Positions 9,047 to 15,770 of a stretch of 33,124 nucleotides of DNA are shown piece by piece. The notes below the pieces were generated by a model. It was not told the origin of the DNA, did no database searches, and saw nothing but the letters and a program-made list of their open reading frames with translations. Made by a program: the position numbers and the translations under genes. Every line of letters begins with the position of its first letter. The stretch's first letter is position 1. Where the stretch lies: NCBI GenBank assembly GCA_945869465.1, contig CAMBPB010000031.1, positions 1-33,124 on the forward strand, read 5' to 3'. The DNA comes from Prosthecobacter debontii. GTDB lineage: Bacteria; Verrucomicrobiota; Verrucomicrobiia; Verrucomicrobiales; Akkermansiaceae.

Positions 9047-9462
9047 TCCGCCGGGGCGGGGCGCTGGGTCGCGAAGGAGATGTTCCAGATGCCCGCCTTT
9101 TGGCAGGTGTCGATGACTTCCACGATGCGCTGGTAAGGCACCTTGCCATCGCCGCGGATCCGCACCGGCTGGTTCTCGTATTGTTTGGCGATGGCGGCGA
9201 GTTTATCGAGAAGCTGGGGCAAATTCACCGAGATGCCTTCGACGCGGATGGTTTCGTCGGGCAGCACGTTGATGATGATCTCACCCTTGGGACGGTTCAG
9301 TTCGGCACCTTCCTCGGCGGTGGGCACCGAGACATTGAGCTCGGTTTCCGAGCGGGTGAACTGCCAGGTCACGATGAAGAAAATCAGCAGCAGGAACACG
9401 ATGTCGATCATCGGTGCCAATTGCATGCCGGCGGGCTCCGGCTGACGGCTGGAGAATTTCAT
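9043..9462 (-). CDS. exbD: ExbD/TolR-family biopolymer transport protein
   Basis: A 139-residue protein with the ExbD/TolR layout: a short cytoplasmic N-terminus, one transmembrane helix (about 17-34) with the conserved proton-carrying aspartate (Asp20 in A-P-M-I-D-I-V-F-L-L-L), and a periplasmic domain ending near residue 139. With ExbB it forms an inner-membrane channel that converts proton motive force into mechanical work on an outer-membrane or periplasmic partner. It lies 16 bp downstream of exbB and overlaps the next TPR gene by four bases, so the three are one operon. No TonB gene is visible in the window, so assignment to TonB-linked transport or to a Tol-like system is open. Confidence 0.93.
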   Translation of the reverse strand: MKFSSRQPEPAGMQLAPMIDIVFLLLIFFIVTWQFTRSETELNVSVPTAEEGAELNRPKGEIIINVLPDETIRVEGISVNLPQLLDKLAAIAKQYENQPVRIRGDGKVPYQRIVEVIDTCQKAGIWNISFATQRPAPAE

Positions 9463-9478
9463 GGACGTTCAGGAGAGG

Positions 9479-10330
9479 TCAAATGCCGTGGATGTCCTGG
9501 CGCTCGCCGCCGAGGGGTGAGGGAACGGGCATCGCGTAATCCTCGCGCGCACGCTGCGCCGGAGAGTAAGCGGCCGAGGATTGCTGGCGCTCGACCTGCG
9601 AGTGGAGCAGCGCCATCAAATGGGTGGCGGCGGCTTCCAGTTCGGCGATGTATTTCTGCACCCGGCCGCGGAAAAGCGAATAGAACACCAGCGCCGGAAT
9701 GCCGATCATCAAACCCGCCGCGGTGGTGATCAGCGCCTCGGAAACACCCTCGGCGAGACCCATCTGGCGCACTCCGGTGACATCGCCCGAGGAAATCTGG
9801 AGGAACGATTTGATCATGCCGAGCACCGTGCCGAGCAACCCGACCATCGGGGCGATCGAGCCGATGTCCGCGAGGTAGGTGATGCGGGAGCTGAGCAATC
9901 CGGCTTGGCGCGAGCCCTCGGCTTCCGCCACTTCGCGCACGCCGCCGAACGATGCCATCGGGTATTTGGTGAGGAAATCCAGGGTTTTCTGGGTGACGCG
10001 GGCCATGCATTCGTTCTGGCGGTGGCAGTAGGCCAGCAGGCCGAGGTAGTCGCGTTTGCGGATCATCGCCTCGGCGGCGTCCATGAAGCGGTCGCTGACC
10101 ACGGCATTGCGGCGGATGGTGAGCAGGTAGATGAGCACCAGCACCACGCCGATGATCGAAAGCAGCGCGAGCGGGTACATCATGATACCGCCGGCGAAGA
10201 CGATCTCCAGAAAGTCCATTTGCTGCGAAACCGGCGCGGTTTCCGGCGCGGCGGCGGCGACAGCGGCGGCGGCGGATGCGACGGACGCGATGAGGATAAA
10301 CCCCGCGGCGGAAAAAGGGCGGAACTTCAT
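9479..10330 (-). CDS. exbB: ExbB/TolQ/MotA-family proton channel protein
   Basis: A 283-residue protein of the MotA/TolQ/ExbB family. It has a hydrophobic N-terminal segment (about 8-28, Ala-rich, signal-peptide-like) absent from E. coli ExbB. The first core helix follows (MMYPLALLSIIGVVLVLIYLL), then a cytoplasmic loop, then the hallmark block IAPMVGLLGTVLGMIKSF and the helix ALITTAAGLMIGIPALVFYS. The C-terminal 40 residues are hydrophilic. It is the first gene of the exbB-exbD-TPR operon. The ATG at 10330 is chosen over an upstream start 17 codons earlier because homologues begin with the hydrophobic extension. No Shine-Dalgarno sequence precedes it. Confidence 0.92.
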   Translation of the reverse strand: MKFRPFSAAGFILIASVASAAAAVAAAAPETAPVSQQMDFLEIVFAGGIMMYPLALLSIIGVVLVLIYLLTIRRNAVVSDRFMDAAEAMIRKRDYLGLLAYCHRQNECMARVTQKTLDFLTKYPMASFGGVREVAEAEGSRQAGLLSSRITYLADIGSIAPMVGLLGTVLGMIKSFLQISSGDVTGVRQMGLAEGVSEALITTAAGLMIGIPALVFYSLFRGRVQKYIAELEAAATHLMALLHSQVERQQSSAAYSPAQRAREDYAMPVPSPLGGERQDIHGI

Positions 10331-10422
10331 GAAGGTGGATGGGATTCTAGCGATCTTCCGAAGCAACGCAAGCCCCGGCAACGGGCGGTTTTTGCAGGCG
10401 CCCCCCCGGATTTTTTCCGTGA

Positions 10423-10623
10423 TCGGCCGGCTCCAGAGCTTCCGGGCTGGAAAAACGCAGCCCGGAAGCCCTGCTCGAACTGGAAAAGGAAAACCTCCGC
10501 ACCCAGATCGCCCAGTTCAACCAAGGCCTCTGCGCCCACGCCGGGCTCTGCAAGAAACTCATCTCGCTGGTGAAGCGCCAGGAAGCCGAGGAGCAAAGCC
10601 TCCGTCACCGCCGATGCCCATGA
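10423..10623 (+). pseudogene. Startless helical ORF, possible gene remnant
   Basis: Between a TGA at 10420-10422 and a TGA at 10621-10623, the plus strand encodes 66 residues with protein-like, helical composition; core LLELEKENLRTQIAQFNQ followed by CKKLISLVKRQEAEEQ. There is no ATG, GTG or TTG before the helical part. A GTG in another frame at 10419 lies close by, and C7/T6 homopolymers sit just upstream. This fits the 3' remnant of a decayed or frameshifted gene. The product is not recognised. It could also be a chance open frame in GC-rich DNA. Confidence 0.3.
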
Positions 10624-10675
10624 GATGTGCAAGCGCAGGCCGCGCATGGCGGATTCTTTCTCAGATCACGGGCAT

Positions 10676-10692
10676 GCGAGTCACCGACTCGC
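10676..10692. other. Short perfect hairpin downstream of the oxidoreductase gene
   Basis: GCGAGTC (10676-10682) and GACTCGC (10686-10692) form a 7-bp stem with a 3-nt loop, 32 bp after the minus-strand oxidoreductase stop. No T-run follows on the minus-strand transcript, so a terminator role is weak. Confidence 0.3.
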
Positions 10693-10724
10693 GGTCCAAG
10701 GGCCATGAACCGCTCTGCTCCGTG

Positions 10725-11915
10725 TTAGATCTTCTGCGGCATCTTGGTCCAGGCGCCTTTTTTCTTGTGGCTCTTGATGCAGGTTTCGATGAAGGCGAGG
10801 CCGGTCCAGCCGTCTTCGACGTTGGCGTATTTGCTGCCGTCGCAGGCGAATTTCTTGCCGGCTTTCCAGGCTCTAACGTCGGCTTCGAAGCTGCGGTGGA
10901 GGCGGGCGAAGGCGTCATGGAAGGCCTCGGGGTGGCCGGCGGGGATGGTGGGCTCCGCCATCAGATCGGCGGGGGCGTTTTTCGGGATGAAACCATCGCC
11001 GGGAGTGACGGCGCCGCGCCAATAGACACGGTCCGGCTGGTCGGGCAGCAGGATGGTGACACGTTCGGGATCCTCCTGACGCCATGTCAGGGAGCCCTTG
11101 GTGCCGGCGATGGTGATGCCGAGGTCGTTCTTGTGGCCGATGCAGATCTGTGAGGCGCGGACCAGCGCCTTGCCGCCGTTGCTGAGTTTGCAGTAGATGG
11201 TGAAGTGGTCGTCGAGCATGCGGCCTTCGACGAAGGTTTCCATCTGGGCGGAGAGTTCGGTGACATCCAAACCGGTGACGTAGCGGAGCTGCATCAGGGC
11301 GTGGGTGCCGATATCGCCGCCGCAGCCGGAGCCGCCGGCGCGTTTGGGATCGACCCGCCAGGCGGCCTGTTGCTGGCCGGTGGCTTCGAGCTTGGAGGCG
11401 AGCCAGCCCTGGATGTAATAACTGTCCACCCAGCGCACGTCGCCTAACAATCCGCTTTGGATGATGTAGCGGCTGAAGCGGGTGGTCCAGTGGCCGAGAT
11501 AAGTGTGCGCCACGCTGAAGGGAACGCCAAGTTTGCGGGAGGTTTTGACCAGTTCGTTGGCTTCCTTGAGATTGAGGCAGAGCGGTTTCTCGCAGAACAC
11601 GGCGATGCCGGCCTTCATTGCCTTCATCGCCGGATCGAAGTGCACGAAGTTGGGCGTGACGATGAGGATGTAATCGAGTTTTTCGTCGGCGGGTGCGGTC
11701 GCGTTGGCGGCGATCATCTCGTCGTAAGAGGCATAACCCTTGATGGGATAGGCCCAGTTGGCGGCCTCTTCGAGCGCGATCTTGGGATCGGGGAAGAGCG
11801 CGCCGGCGACGATGCGGCGGGTGCCGTCCATGTGGATGGCCTTTTGATGGGGGTGGACGATGAAGGCGCCTTTGCCGCCTCCGACCAGACCGATATTGAG
11901 CGGTTTGTTAGACAT
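10725..11915 (-). CDS. Gfo/Idh/MocA-family NAD(P)-dependent oxidoreductase
   Basis: A 396-residue protein. The N-terminal Rossmann fold starts I-G-L-V-G-G-G-K-G-A-F, followed by D-Y-I-L-I-V-T-P-N and the C-E-K-P-L motif, whose lysine is usually catalytic. The C-terminal alpha/beta domain carries G-G-D-I-G-T-H. Members oxidise or reduce sugars, inositols or related polyols. Several segments (GHWTTRFSRYIIQSGLLGDVRW, DVRAWKAGKKFACDGSKYANVEDG) are typical of the large secondary-metabolism or sugar subgroup common in Verrucomicrobiota and Planctomycetota. No signal peptide, so cytoplasmic. No neighbouring sugar gene gives the substrate. The ATG at 11915 directly precedes the Rossmann motif. Confidence 0.9.
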   Translation of the reverse strand: MSNKPLNIGLVGGGKGAFIVHPHQKAIHMDGTRRIVAGALFPDPKIALEEAANWAYPIKGYASYDEMIAANATAPADEKLDYILIVTPNFVHFDPAMKAMKAGIAVFCEKPLCLNLKEANELVKTSRKLGVPFSVAHTYLGHWTTRFSRYIIQSGLLGDVRWVDSYYIQGWLASKLEATGQQQAAWRVDPKRAGGSGCGGDIGTHALMQLRYVTGLDVTELSAQMETFVEGRMLDDHFTIYCKLSNGGKALVRASQICIGHKNDLGITIAGTKGSLTWRQEDPERVTILLPDQPDRVYWRGAVTPGDGFIPKNAPADLMAEPTIPAGHPEAFHDAFARLHRSFEADVRAWKAGKKFACDGSKYANVEDGWTGLAFIETCIKSHKKKGAWTKMPQKI

Positions 11916-11950
11916 GGTGGTTGTTGGTGTGTGTTAGGAGAGATTTTTCG

Positions 11951-11974
11951 CTTCTCCTCCGGGCGGAGGAGAAG
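11951..11974. other. Perfect 10-bp hairpin in the leader of the oxidoreductase gene
   Basis: CTTCTCCTCC (11951-11960) pairs exactly with GGAGGAGAAG (11965-11974) around a GGGC loop. It lies 36 bp upstream of the minus-strand ATG at 11915 and 95 bp after the accA stop. On the minus-strand transcript it is followed by GCGAAAAATC, not a U-run, so it does not look like an intrinsic terminator. It may be an RNA stabiliser or a processing site. Confidence 0.4.
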
Positions 11975-12068
11975 GGACCGGGACTTTTGAGTGACGGATG
12001 GTGGATTCCGATGGTGGGGATGCCGCAGGGGGCGGGCAACTCTTTTAGTTGCGTGAACCGGCGGGCCG

Positions 12069-13025
12069 TCAGTCCTTGCCCTGCCAGGCGCCGAAGTTGC
12101 GGAACTTGGTGTAGCGGGCTTCGAGAAGTTGGTCGGTGGGTAGGGCGGACAATTCCGCGAGATGGCGCAGGATCGCCTCGCCAAAGGCGGCGGCGGTGGC
12201 CTGGTGATCGTGATGGGCGCCGCCGGTGGGCTCGGCGATGACGTCATCGATGAGGCCGAGTTTCTTGAGATCGGGGGCGACGAGTTTCATGGCCTCGGCG
12301 GCTGCGGGGGCGTGCTTGCGGTGTTTCCAGAGGATGGCGGCGCAGCCCTCGGGGCTGATGACCGAATAGTAGGCGTTTTCCAGCATGATCACGCGATCAG
12401 CCACGCCGATGCCGAGGGCACCGCCGGATCCGCCCTCGCCGAGCACCACGGCGATGACGGGCACTTTGAGCAGCATCATTTCGCGCAGGTTGTAGGCGAT
12501 GGCTTCGGCGATGTTGCGCTCCTCCGCGCCAATGCCGGGAAAGGCGCCGGGAGTATCGATCAGGGTGATGACGGGCAGGCCGAATTTTTCCGCCAGTTTC
12601 ATGAGGCGCATGGCCTTGCGGTATCCTTCCGGGTGGGCGCTGCCGAAATTGCGTTTGAGGTTTTCCTTGGTGTCGCGGCCTTTTTGGTGGCCGACGACCA
12701 CGACACGTTGGCCGCCGATGCGGGCGAAACCGCCGGGCATCGAGGCATCGTCGCCGATATGGCGGTCGCCATGAAGTTCACAGAAATCAGTGAAGGCGAG
12801 GGCGAGGTAGTCGAGCATGAACGGACGGTTCGTGTGGCGGGCGATCTGAACGCGCTGCCACGGGGTTAGGTTTTCATAGATGCGCGCCCGGGTTTCGGCG
12901 AGTTTGGCCTCCATCATGGAAATTTCATCGGACATGTCGATGTTTTGAGAAGCCGACTTGGTCCGGAGTTTTTCGAGTTCGCGTTCGAGTTCGACCGCGG
13001 GTTTTTCGAATTCGAGCAACTGCAT
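12069..13025 (-). CDS. accA: Acetyl-CoA carboxylase carboxyltransferase subunit alpha
   Basis: A 318-residue protein matching the usual AccA length (319 in E. coli). AccA and AccD form the carboxyltransferase that makes malonyl-CoA, the first committed step of fatty-acid synthesis, in the cytoplasm. The helical N-terminus (LLEFEKPAVELERELEKLR) is typical. It is followed by the PWQRVQIARHTNRP block, the DTPGAFPGIGAEERNIAEAIA stretch and the glycine-rich GEGGSGGALGIGVADRVIMLE loop that binds CoA/biotin. The ATG at 13025 begins at the family-typical position. The same frame stays open 344 codons further upstream, but that part is antisense to the next gene and is not protein-like. accD is not in the window. 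Confidence 0.96.
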   Translation of the reverse strand: MQLLEFEKPAVELERELEKLRTKSASQNIDMSDEISMMEAKLAETRARIYENLTPWQRVQIARHTNRPFMLDYLALAFTDFCELHGDRHIGDDASMPGGFARIGGQRVVVVGHQKGRDTKENLKRNFGSAHPEGYRKAMRLMKLAEKFGLPVITLIDTPGAFPGIGAEERNIAEAIAYNLREMMLLKVPVIAVVLGEGGSGGALGIGVADRVIMLENAYYSVISPEGCAAILWKHRKHAPAAAEAMKLVAPDLKKLGLIDDVIAEPTGGAHHDHQATAAAFGEAILRHLAELSALPTDQLLEARYTKFRNFGAWQGKD

Positions 13026-13274
13026 GGGGAGAGTTTCGGGATTCGGAGGCGGGATGCAAGACAGGAGATGGGGGGCATCGCCGTGCCAGCCGGGATCAGC
13101 CATTTTTCCCCGCTGAAACTCCGGACAGGTGACTCGATGATGATGTCCCGCCGCAGGCACGACTCCCCGAATGCCGGTGTGCAGTTCCTCGGCGGTGGAA
13201 GTGCTCAAAGTGCGGCTTGCCGGTGTGGATGGAGTCAGGATGTGGAAATAATCAGGGATCCTTAATGTTTCGCT

Positions 13275-13303
13275 TTGACGAACTACGGGACGTCTCGTAA
13301 AAC
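13275..13303 (+). promoter_or_regulatory. Sigma70-like promoter for the zinc-ribbon/TPM gene pair
   Basis: TTGACG at 13275-13280 and TAAAAC at 13298-13303 are separated by exactly 17 bp. The predicted transcription start is near 13310, leaving a leader of only about 10 nt before the ATG at 13320, consistent with the lack of a Shine-Dalgarno sequence there. Confidence 0.5.
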
Positions 13304-13319
13304 TTCGCATCCTAAAGCC

Positions 13320-13979
13320 ATGAAATGTCCACGTTGCGTCCAACGAATCCACCGGGCCGCGGCATCGTGCCCGCAATGTGGATTTTCGATTGAGGACGCG
13401 GACGGGCGTTTCGGTGAGGAGGAAGTGAGATTGCGGCGGCTCACCGATAGCGCGGGGATTTTCAGACGCGGTGAGCGCGAGCGGGTGGAAGCGGCGCTGG
13501 AGCGGCTCTCGCGGCGCTTCCCGCAGATTTTTGTAGCGGTTTACACGGGTGCGTTGGGCGAGGTGGCGAATATCCGGCAGTTCGGATTCTGGCTGCTGAA
13601 TCGATCCGCCTTCGAGGACGTGCCGGTGGACAAGCCGAATGAGGCGGGCATTTTGATCACAATCGATCCGGAATCGAAAGCGGCGGGGATGGTGTTTGGC
13701 TATCTGTTGGATCCGTTTTTGGAGGAGTCGGACACGTTCGAATGCCTGTCCCGCGGGCACGCCCATTGGCTGGAGGAACGCTATGCGGAAGGGCTGATCA
13801 AAGTGCTGGCCCATCTCGAAGGCATCTTGTGCAAACGGAGTCGTCAGGCGCGGCGGGATCCGGAGTATTTCCAGCGCAAGGTGCTGCCGCCTGCCATGAT
13901 GGGGGATCTGGTGCGCCGGATCCGCGCCGGACACCGGAATGCAGCGGTGGAAAGCGCAATCCCGGAGGTGGCGCGATGA
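13320..13979 (+). CDS. Zinc-ribbon protein with a divergent TPM-like domain
   Basis: A 219-residue protein. It opens with a zinc ribbon, Cys3-x2-Cys6 and Cys17-x2-Cys20, of the short zinc-ribbon type. Residues about 38-175 look like a divergent TPM (TLP18.3/Psb32/MOLO-1) domain: the pattern D-S-A-G-I-F, then E-R-V-E-A-A-L-E-R-L-S-R-R-F-P-Q-I-F-V-A-V-Y, then A-G-I-L-I-T-I-D-P-E and G-Y-L-L-D-P-F-L. No membrane segment or signal peptide is visible. The ATG at 13320 puts the ribbon at the very N-terminus. Its stop overlaps the next start as ATGA. The TPM call rests on pattern recognition and needs profile confirmation; the function is unknown. Confidence 0.65.
   Translation: MKCPRCVQRIHRAAASCPQCGFSIEDADGRFGEEEVRLRRLTDSAGIFRRGERERVEAALERLSRRFPQIFVAVYTGALGEVANIRQFGFWLLNRSAFEDVPVDKPNEAGILITIDPESKAAGMVFGYLLDPFLEESDTFECLSRGHAHWLEERYAEGLIKVLAHLEGILCKRSRQARRDPEYFQRKVLPPAMMGDLVRRIRAGHRNAAVESAIPEVAR
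13964..13969 (+). promoter_or_regulatory. Consensus Shine-Dalgarno of the second coupled gene
   Basis: GGAGGT lies 6 nt upstream of the ATG at 13976, inside the last codons of the preceding gene. It is the only near-perfect Shine-Dalgarno sequence I see ahead of a gene here, and it fixes 13976 as the start. Confidence 0.75.
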
Positions 13980-15013
13980 GGGCCTGGCAGGCCGGCGCGC
14001 TAATCTGCAGGTTGCTGGCGGGTGCCGCGCCCGGGGTGGTGGAGCCCGGGCTTCCAATCTGGAACGAGGGGGAACGCGCCGGATTGGTGGCCAGCGGCTG
14101 GATGGCCGGCGGCCTGCTGCTCACCGAGGAACCAGCGCCTAACGAAACGGAACCGGCTGCCGGGCAGGCCCTGGATGTCGCCCAACCGAGCGCGGAGGAA
14201 ATCGCGGAAGCCGAAATTCCATCCAACGAAATTCCCGAAAAATTCTGGCCGGCCTATTTTGAGCAACGTCCGCAATCGTATGTGGTGGACCCGCAGGGTT
14301 TGCTGAGTTCGGTGGATTACCGGGACCGGCTGGGCTTTTTGGATTATCACGCCGGGGATTCCACGATCGATCTGTTTGTCTATGTCTTCCGGGGCGATCA
14401 GGAAATACCGGGCGAGGTGCGAGAGGAGGAACTGGTCGAGCGGTTTTTCTCAGCAGGACGTCCGGCGGCGGTCATGTATTATTATTTGGGCGCGCCGCAA
14501 CGATCGGTGTTATATCTGAGCCCGTCGTTGACCGATGCGGTATCGGCCGCCGAGCAGCGGCGCGCGCTGGAAAGCTCGGTGATGCAGGCGTTCGAGAAGG
14601 TGGATCCGTCCGGCCAGATCGAGGCGTTGCTCGTCCAGATGTCGATTCGGATCTACTGGATGGAGCGGATGTTAGGAGGGGTGGCGGCGGCCGAGGAAAT
14701 GCCGGTGGCGGTCCACGCGGCGAAGGTCCCGGTCACGACATCGCTCATGAATGAACGGCTGCGACCGCTGATGGAAAGCGCCAGGCGTTTCACGCTTCCG
14801 GCGGCGGTGATGGCCGCAACGCTGGGGCTGGCCTGTGCGCTGAGTTGGTGGACGAGGAGGCGCGCGCGCTATCGGTTTCCCGAGTTCGAGGTGGAGCCGC
14901 GTCTTGGCGGGGCCCATGCGGCGGGAGTGGGGGCGGTGATTTCATTCGCCAGCGCGGCGCTGCCACCCGCATCCCAGCGGGATCAGGTGCCGGATTATTT
15001 GCGCCGGGCGTGA
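13976..15013 (+). CDS. Membrane-anchored protein of unknown function, partner of the zinc-ribbon/TPM protein
   Basis: A 345-residue protein. A weakly hydrophobic N-terminus is followed by an acidic Pro/Glu/Ala linker (about 45-85). A globular region comes next (about 100-230) containing VVDPQGLLSSVDYRDRL, IDLFVYVFRGDQEIP and AVMYYYLGAPQRSVLYLS, whose order of segments recalls a degenerate TPM domain. One clear transmembrane helix lies near 265-285 (LPAAVMAATLGLACALSWW), followed by an Arg-rich stop-transfer sequence and a cytoplasmic tail. The start overlaps the previous stop (ATGA) and has a consensus Shine-Dalgarno, so the two products are made together. I do not recognise the family with certainty. 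It converges with the minus-strand gene ending at 15059. Confidence 0.6.
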   Translation: MRAWQAGALICRLLAGAAPGVVEPGLPIWNEGERAGLVASGWMAGGLLLTEEPAPNETEPAAGQALDVAQPSAEEIAEAEIPSNEIPEKFWPAYFEQRPQSYVVDPQGLLSSVDYRDRLGFLDYHAGDSTIDLFVYVFRGDQEIPGEVREEELVERFFSAGRPAAVMYYYLGAPQRSVLYLSPSLTDAVSAAEQRRALESSVMQAFEKVDPSGQIEALLVQMSIRIYWMERMLGGVAAAEEMPVAVHAAKVPVTTSLMNERLRPLMESARRFTLPAAVMAATLGLACALSWWTRRRARYRFPEFEVEPRLGGAHAAGVGAVISFASAALPPASQRDQVPDYLRRA

Positions 15014-15058
15014 GCCGAAGGCAGGCCCGCATGGTTGGGCTCGGAACGCGGGAGAGCC

Positions 15059-15736
15059 TCAGCGAGCGGTATCCGGTTGCGCTTCTGCGGCGGGAGATGG
15101 CGCTTCCGCGGCTGCGGGCGGGGGTTCCGCGGCGGTTTCGGGGGCGGTTTCGGGGTCCGGGATTCCGGTTTCGTCGGGCGCGGTTTCCGCCGGGGTCTCT
15201 TGGAGAACCGGTTCGGGCATGCGGCCGTTGTTTTCGAGCAGGATGATGACGTCGTTCTGGAAGGCTTCGACCTGGGAGAGCGGGATGTCGGGATCGCGGA
15301 TCAGATAGACCTCGCCGGTTTTGCGGTGTTCATAAACGCGGAGGATGCCGTTGGGGGTGCGCTGGTGGTCGGTCTCGCGCAGCAGTTTCTGGCGCTCCAA
15401 CATGACGGCGAGAATGTAGCGGGTGTTTTCGGTGTGGTCCTCGTCCTCCTCGATGAGGCGGTGGAGGATTTCCTCGGCGCTGAGTTTTTCGACCGGGTTC
15501 TGGGTTTCGTTTCCGGTGGGGGCGGTGAAGGTGGTTTTCCAGAAGGAGAAGGTTTTTTCGGCGTCGGCGGGTAGTTCGTTCCAAGCGTCCAGGCAGATGT
15601 CGCGGCGGAGGTAGCCGCTGGATTTGGGGTCGGGGTAGAGGGCGGTGACGATGGTTTCGCCATCGGTGAACGGGCGCTGGGTGGCGGCGCATTCACGGGA
15701 ACGGGAGCGGACGTGCCAGGATTCGGGTAGGGCCAT
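15059..15736 (-). CDS. Conserved hypothetical protein downstream of the LptF/LptG-type permease
   Basis: A 225-residue soluble protein with no signal peptide. The N-terminal part (SWHVRSRSRECAATQRPFTDGE) resembles a small C-x-x-T-G-x-x-F-type beta module. The middle segment (EDHTENTRYILAVMLERQKLLRET, then GILRVYEHRKTGEVYLIRDPDI) looks like a real conserved helix-strand unit. The last 55 residues are a Pro/Ala/Glu-rich disordered tail. I recall similar proteins in other Verrucomicrobiota and Planctomycetota genomes, but no function. It begins 34 bp after the permease gene on the same strand, so co-transcription is likely. Confidence 0.7.
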   Translation of the reverse strand: MALPESWHVRSRSRECAATQRPFTDGETIVTALYPDPKSSGYLRRDICLDAWNELPADAEKTFSFWKTTFTAPTGNETQNPVEKLSAEEILHRLIEEDEDHTENTRYILAVMLERQKLLRETDHQRTPNGILRVYEHRKTGEVYLIRDPDIPLSQVEAFQNDVIILLENNGRMPEPVLQETPAETAPDETGIPDPETAPETAAEPPPAAAEAPSPAAEAQPDTAR

Positions 15737-15741
15737 TTAGA

Positions 15742-15762
15742 ATTGGAGATTGGAGATTGGAG
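15742..15762. repeat. Three-copy heptamer tandem repeat
   Basis: ATTGGAG is repeated three times without mismatch (15742-15748, 15749-15755, 15756-15762). It fills most of the 34-bp gap between the permease stop and the next start on the minus strand, where copy-number slippage would change gene spacing. Confidence 0.85.
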
Positions 15763-15770
15763 GCCGGTTG

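Larger units (their letters stand above)
10331..10724. other. 394-bp intergenic stretch upstream of exbB
   Basis: Contains no intact gene. The part nearest 10330 should carry the exbB promoter, but no consensus boxes stand out. It includes a C7 and a T6 run (10401-10416), a startless plus-strand frame (see 10423-10623) and a small perfect hairpin at 10676-10692. Confidence 0.5.

Noticed and set aside
9581..10573. 330-codon plus-strand frame antisense to exbB
   Set aside because: Composition (Asp/His/Gly/Arg) is that of an antisense shadow; only the short 10423-10623 part, in another frame, was kept as a possible remnant.
10676..10692. Terminator call for the hairpin after the oxidoreductase gene
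   Set aside because: Only a 7-bp stem and no T-run on the relevant strand; listed only as a hairpin.
12036..12052. GCAACT...AGTTGC hairpin just downstream of accA as its terminator
   Set aside because: A 6-bp stem followed on the minus strand by CCCGCC rather than T residues.
13026..14057. Long minus-strand extension upstream of accA (the frame is open for 344 more codons)
   Set aside because: It is antisense to the zinc-ribbon gene, has Arg/Pro-biased non-protein-like composition, and AccA homologues start at 13025.
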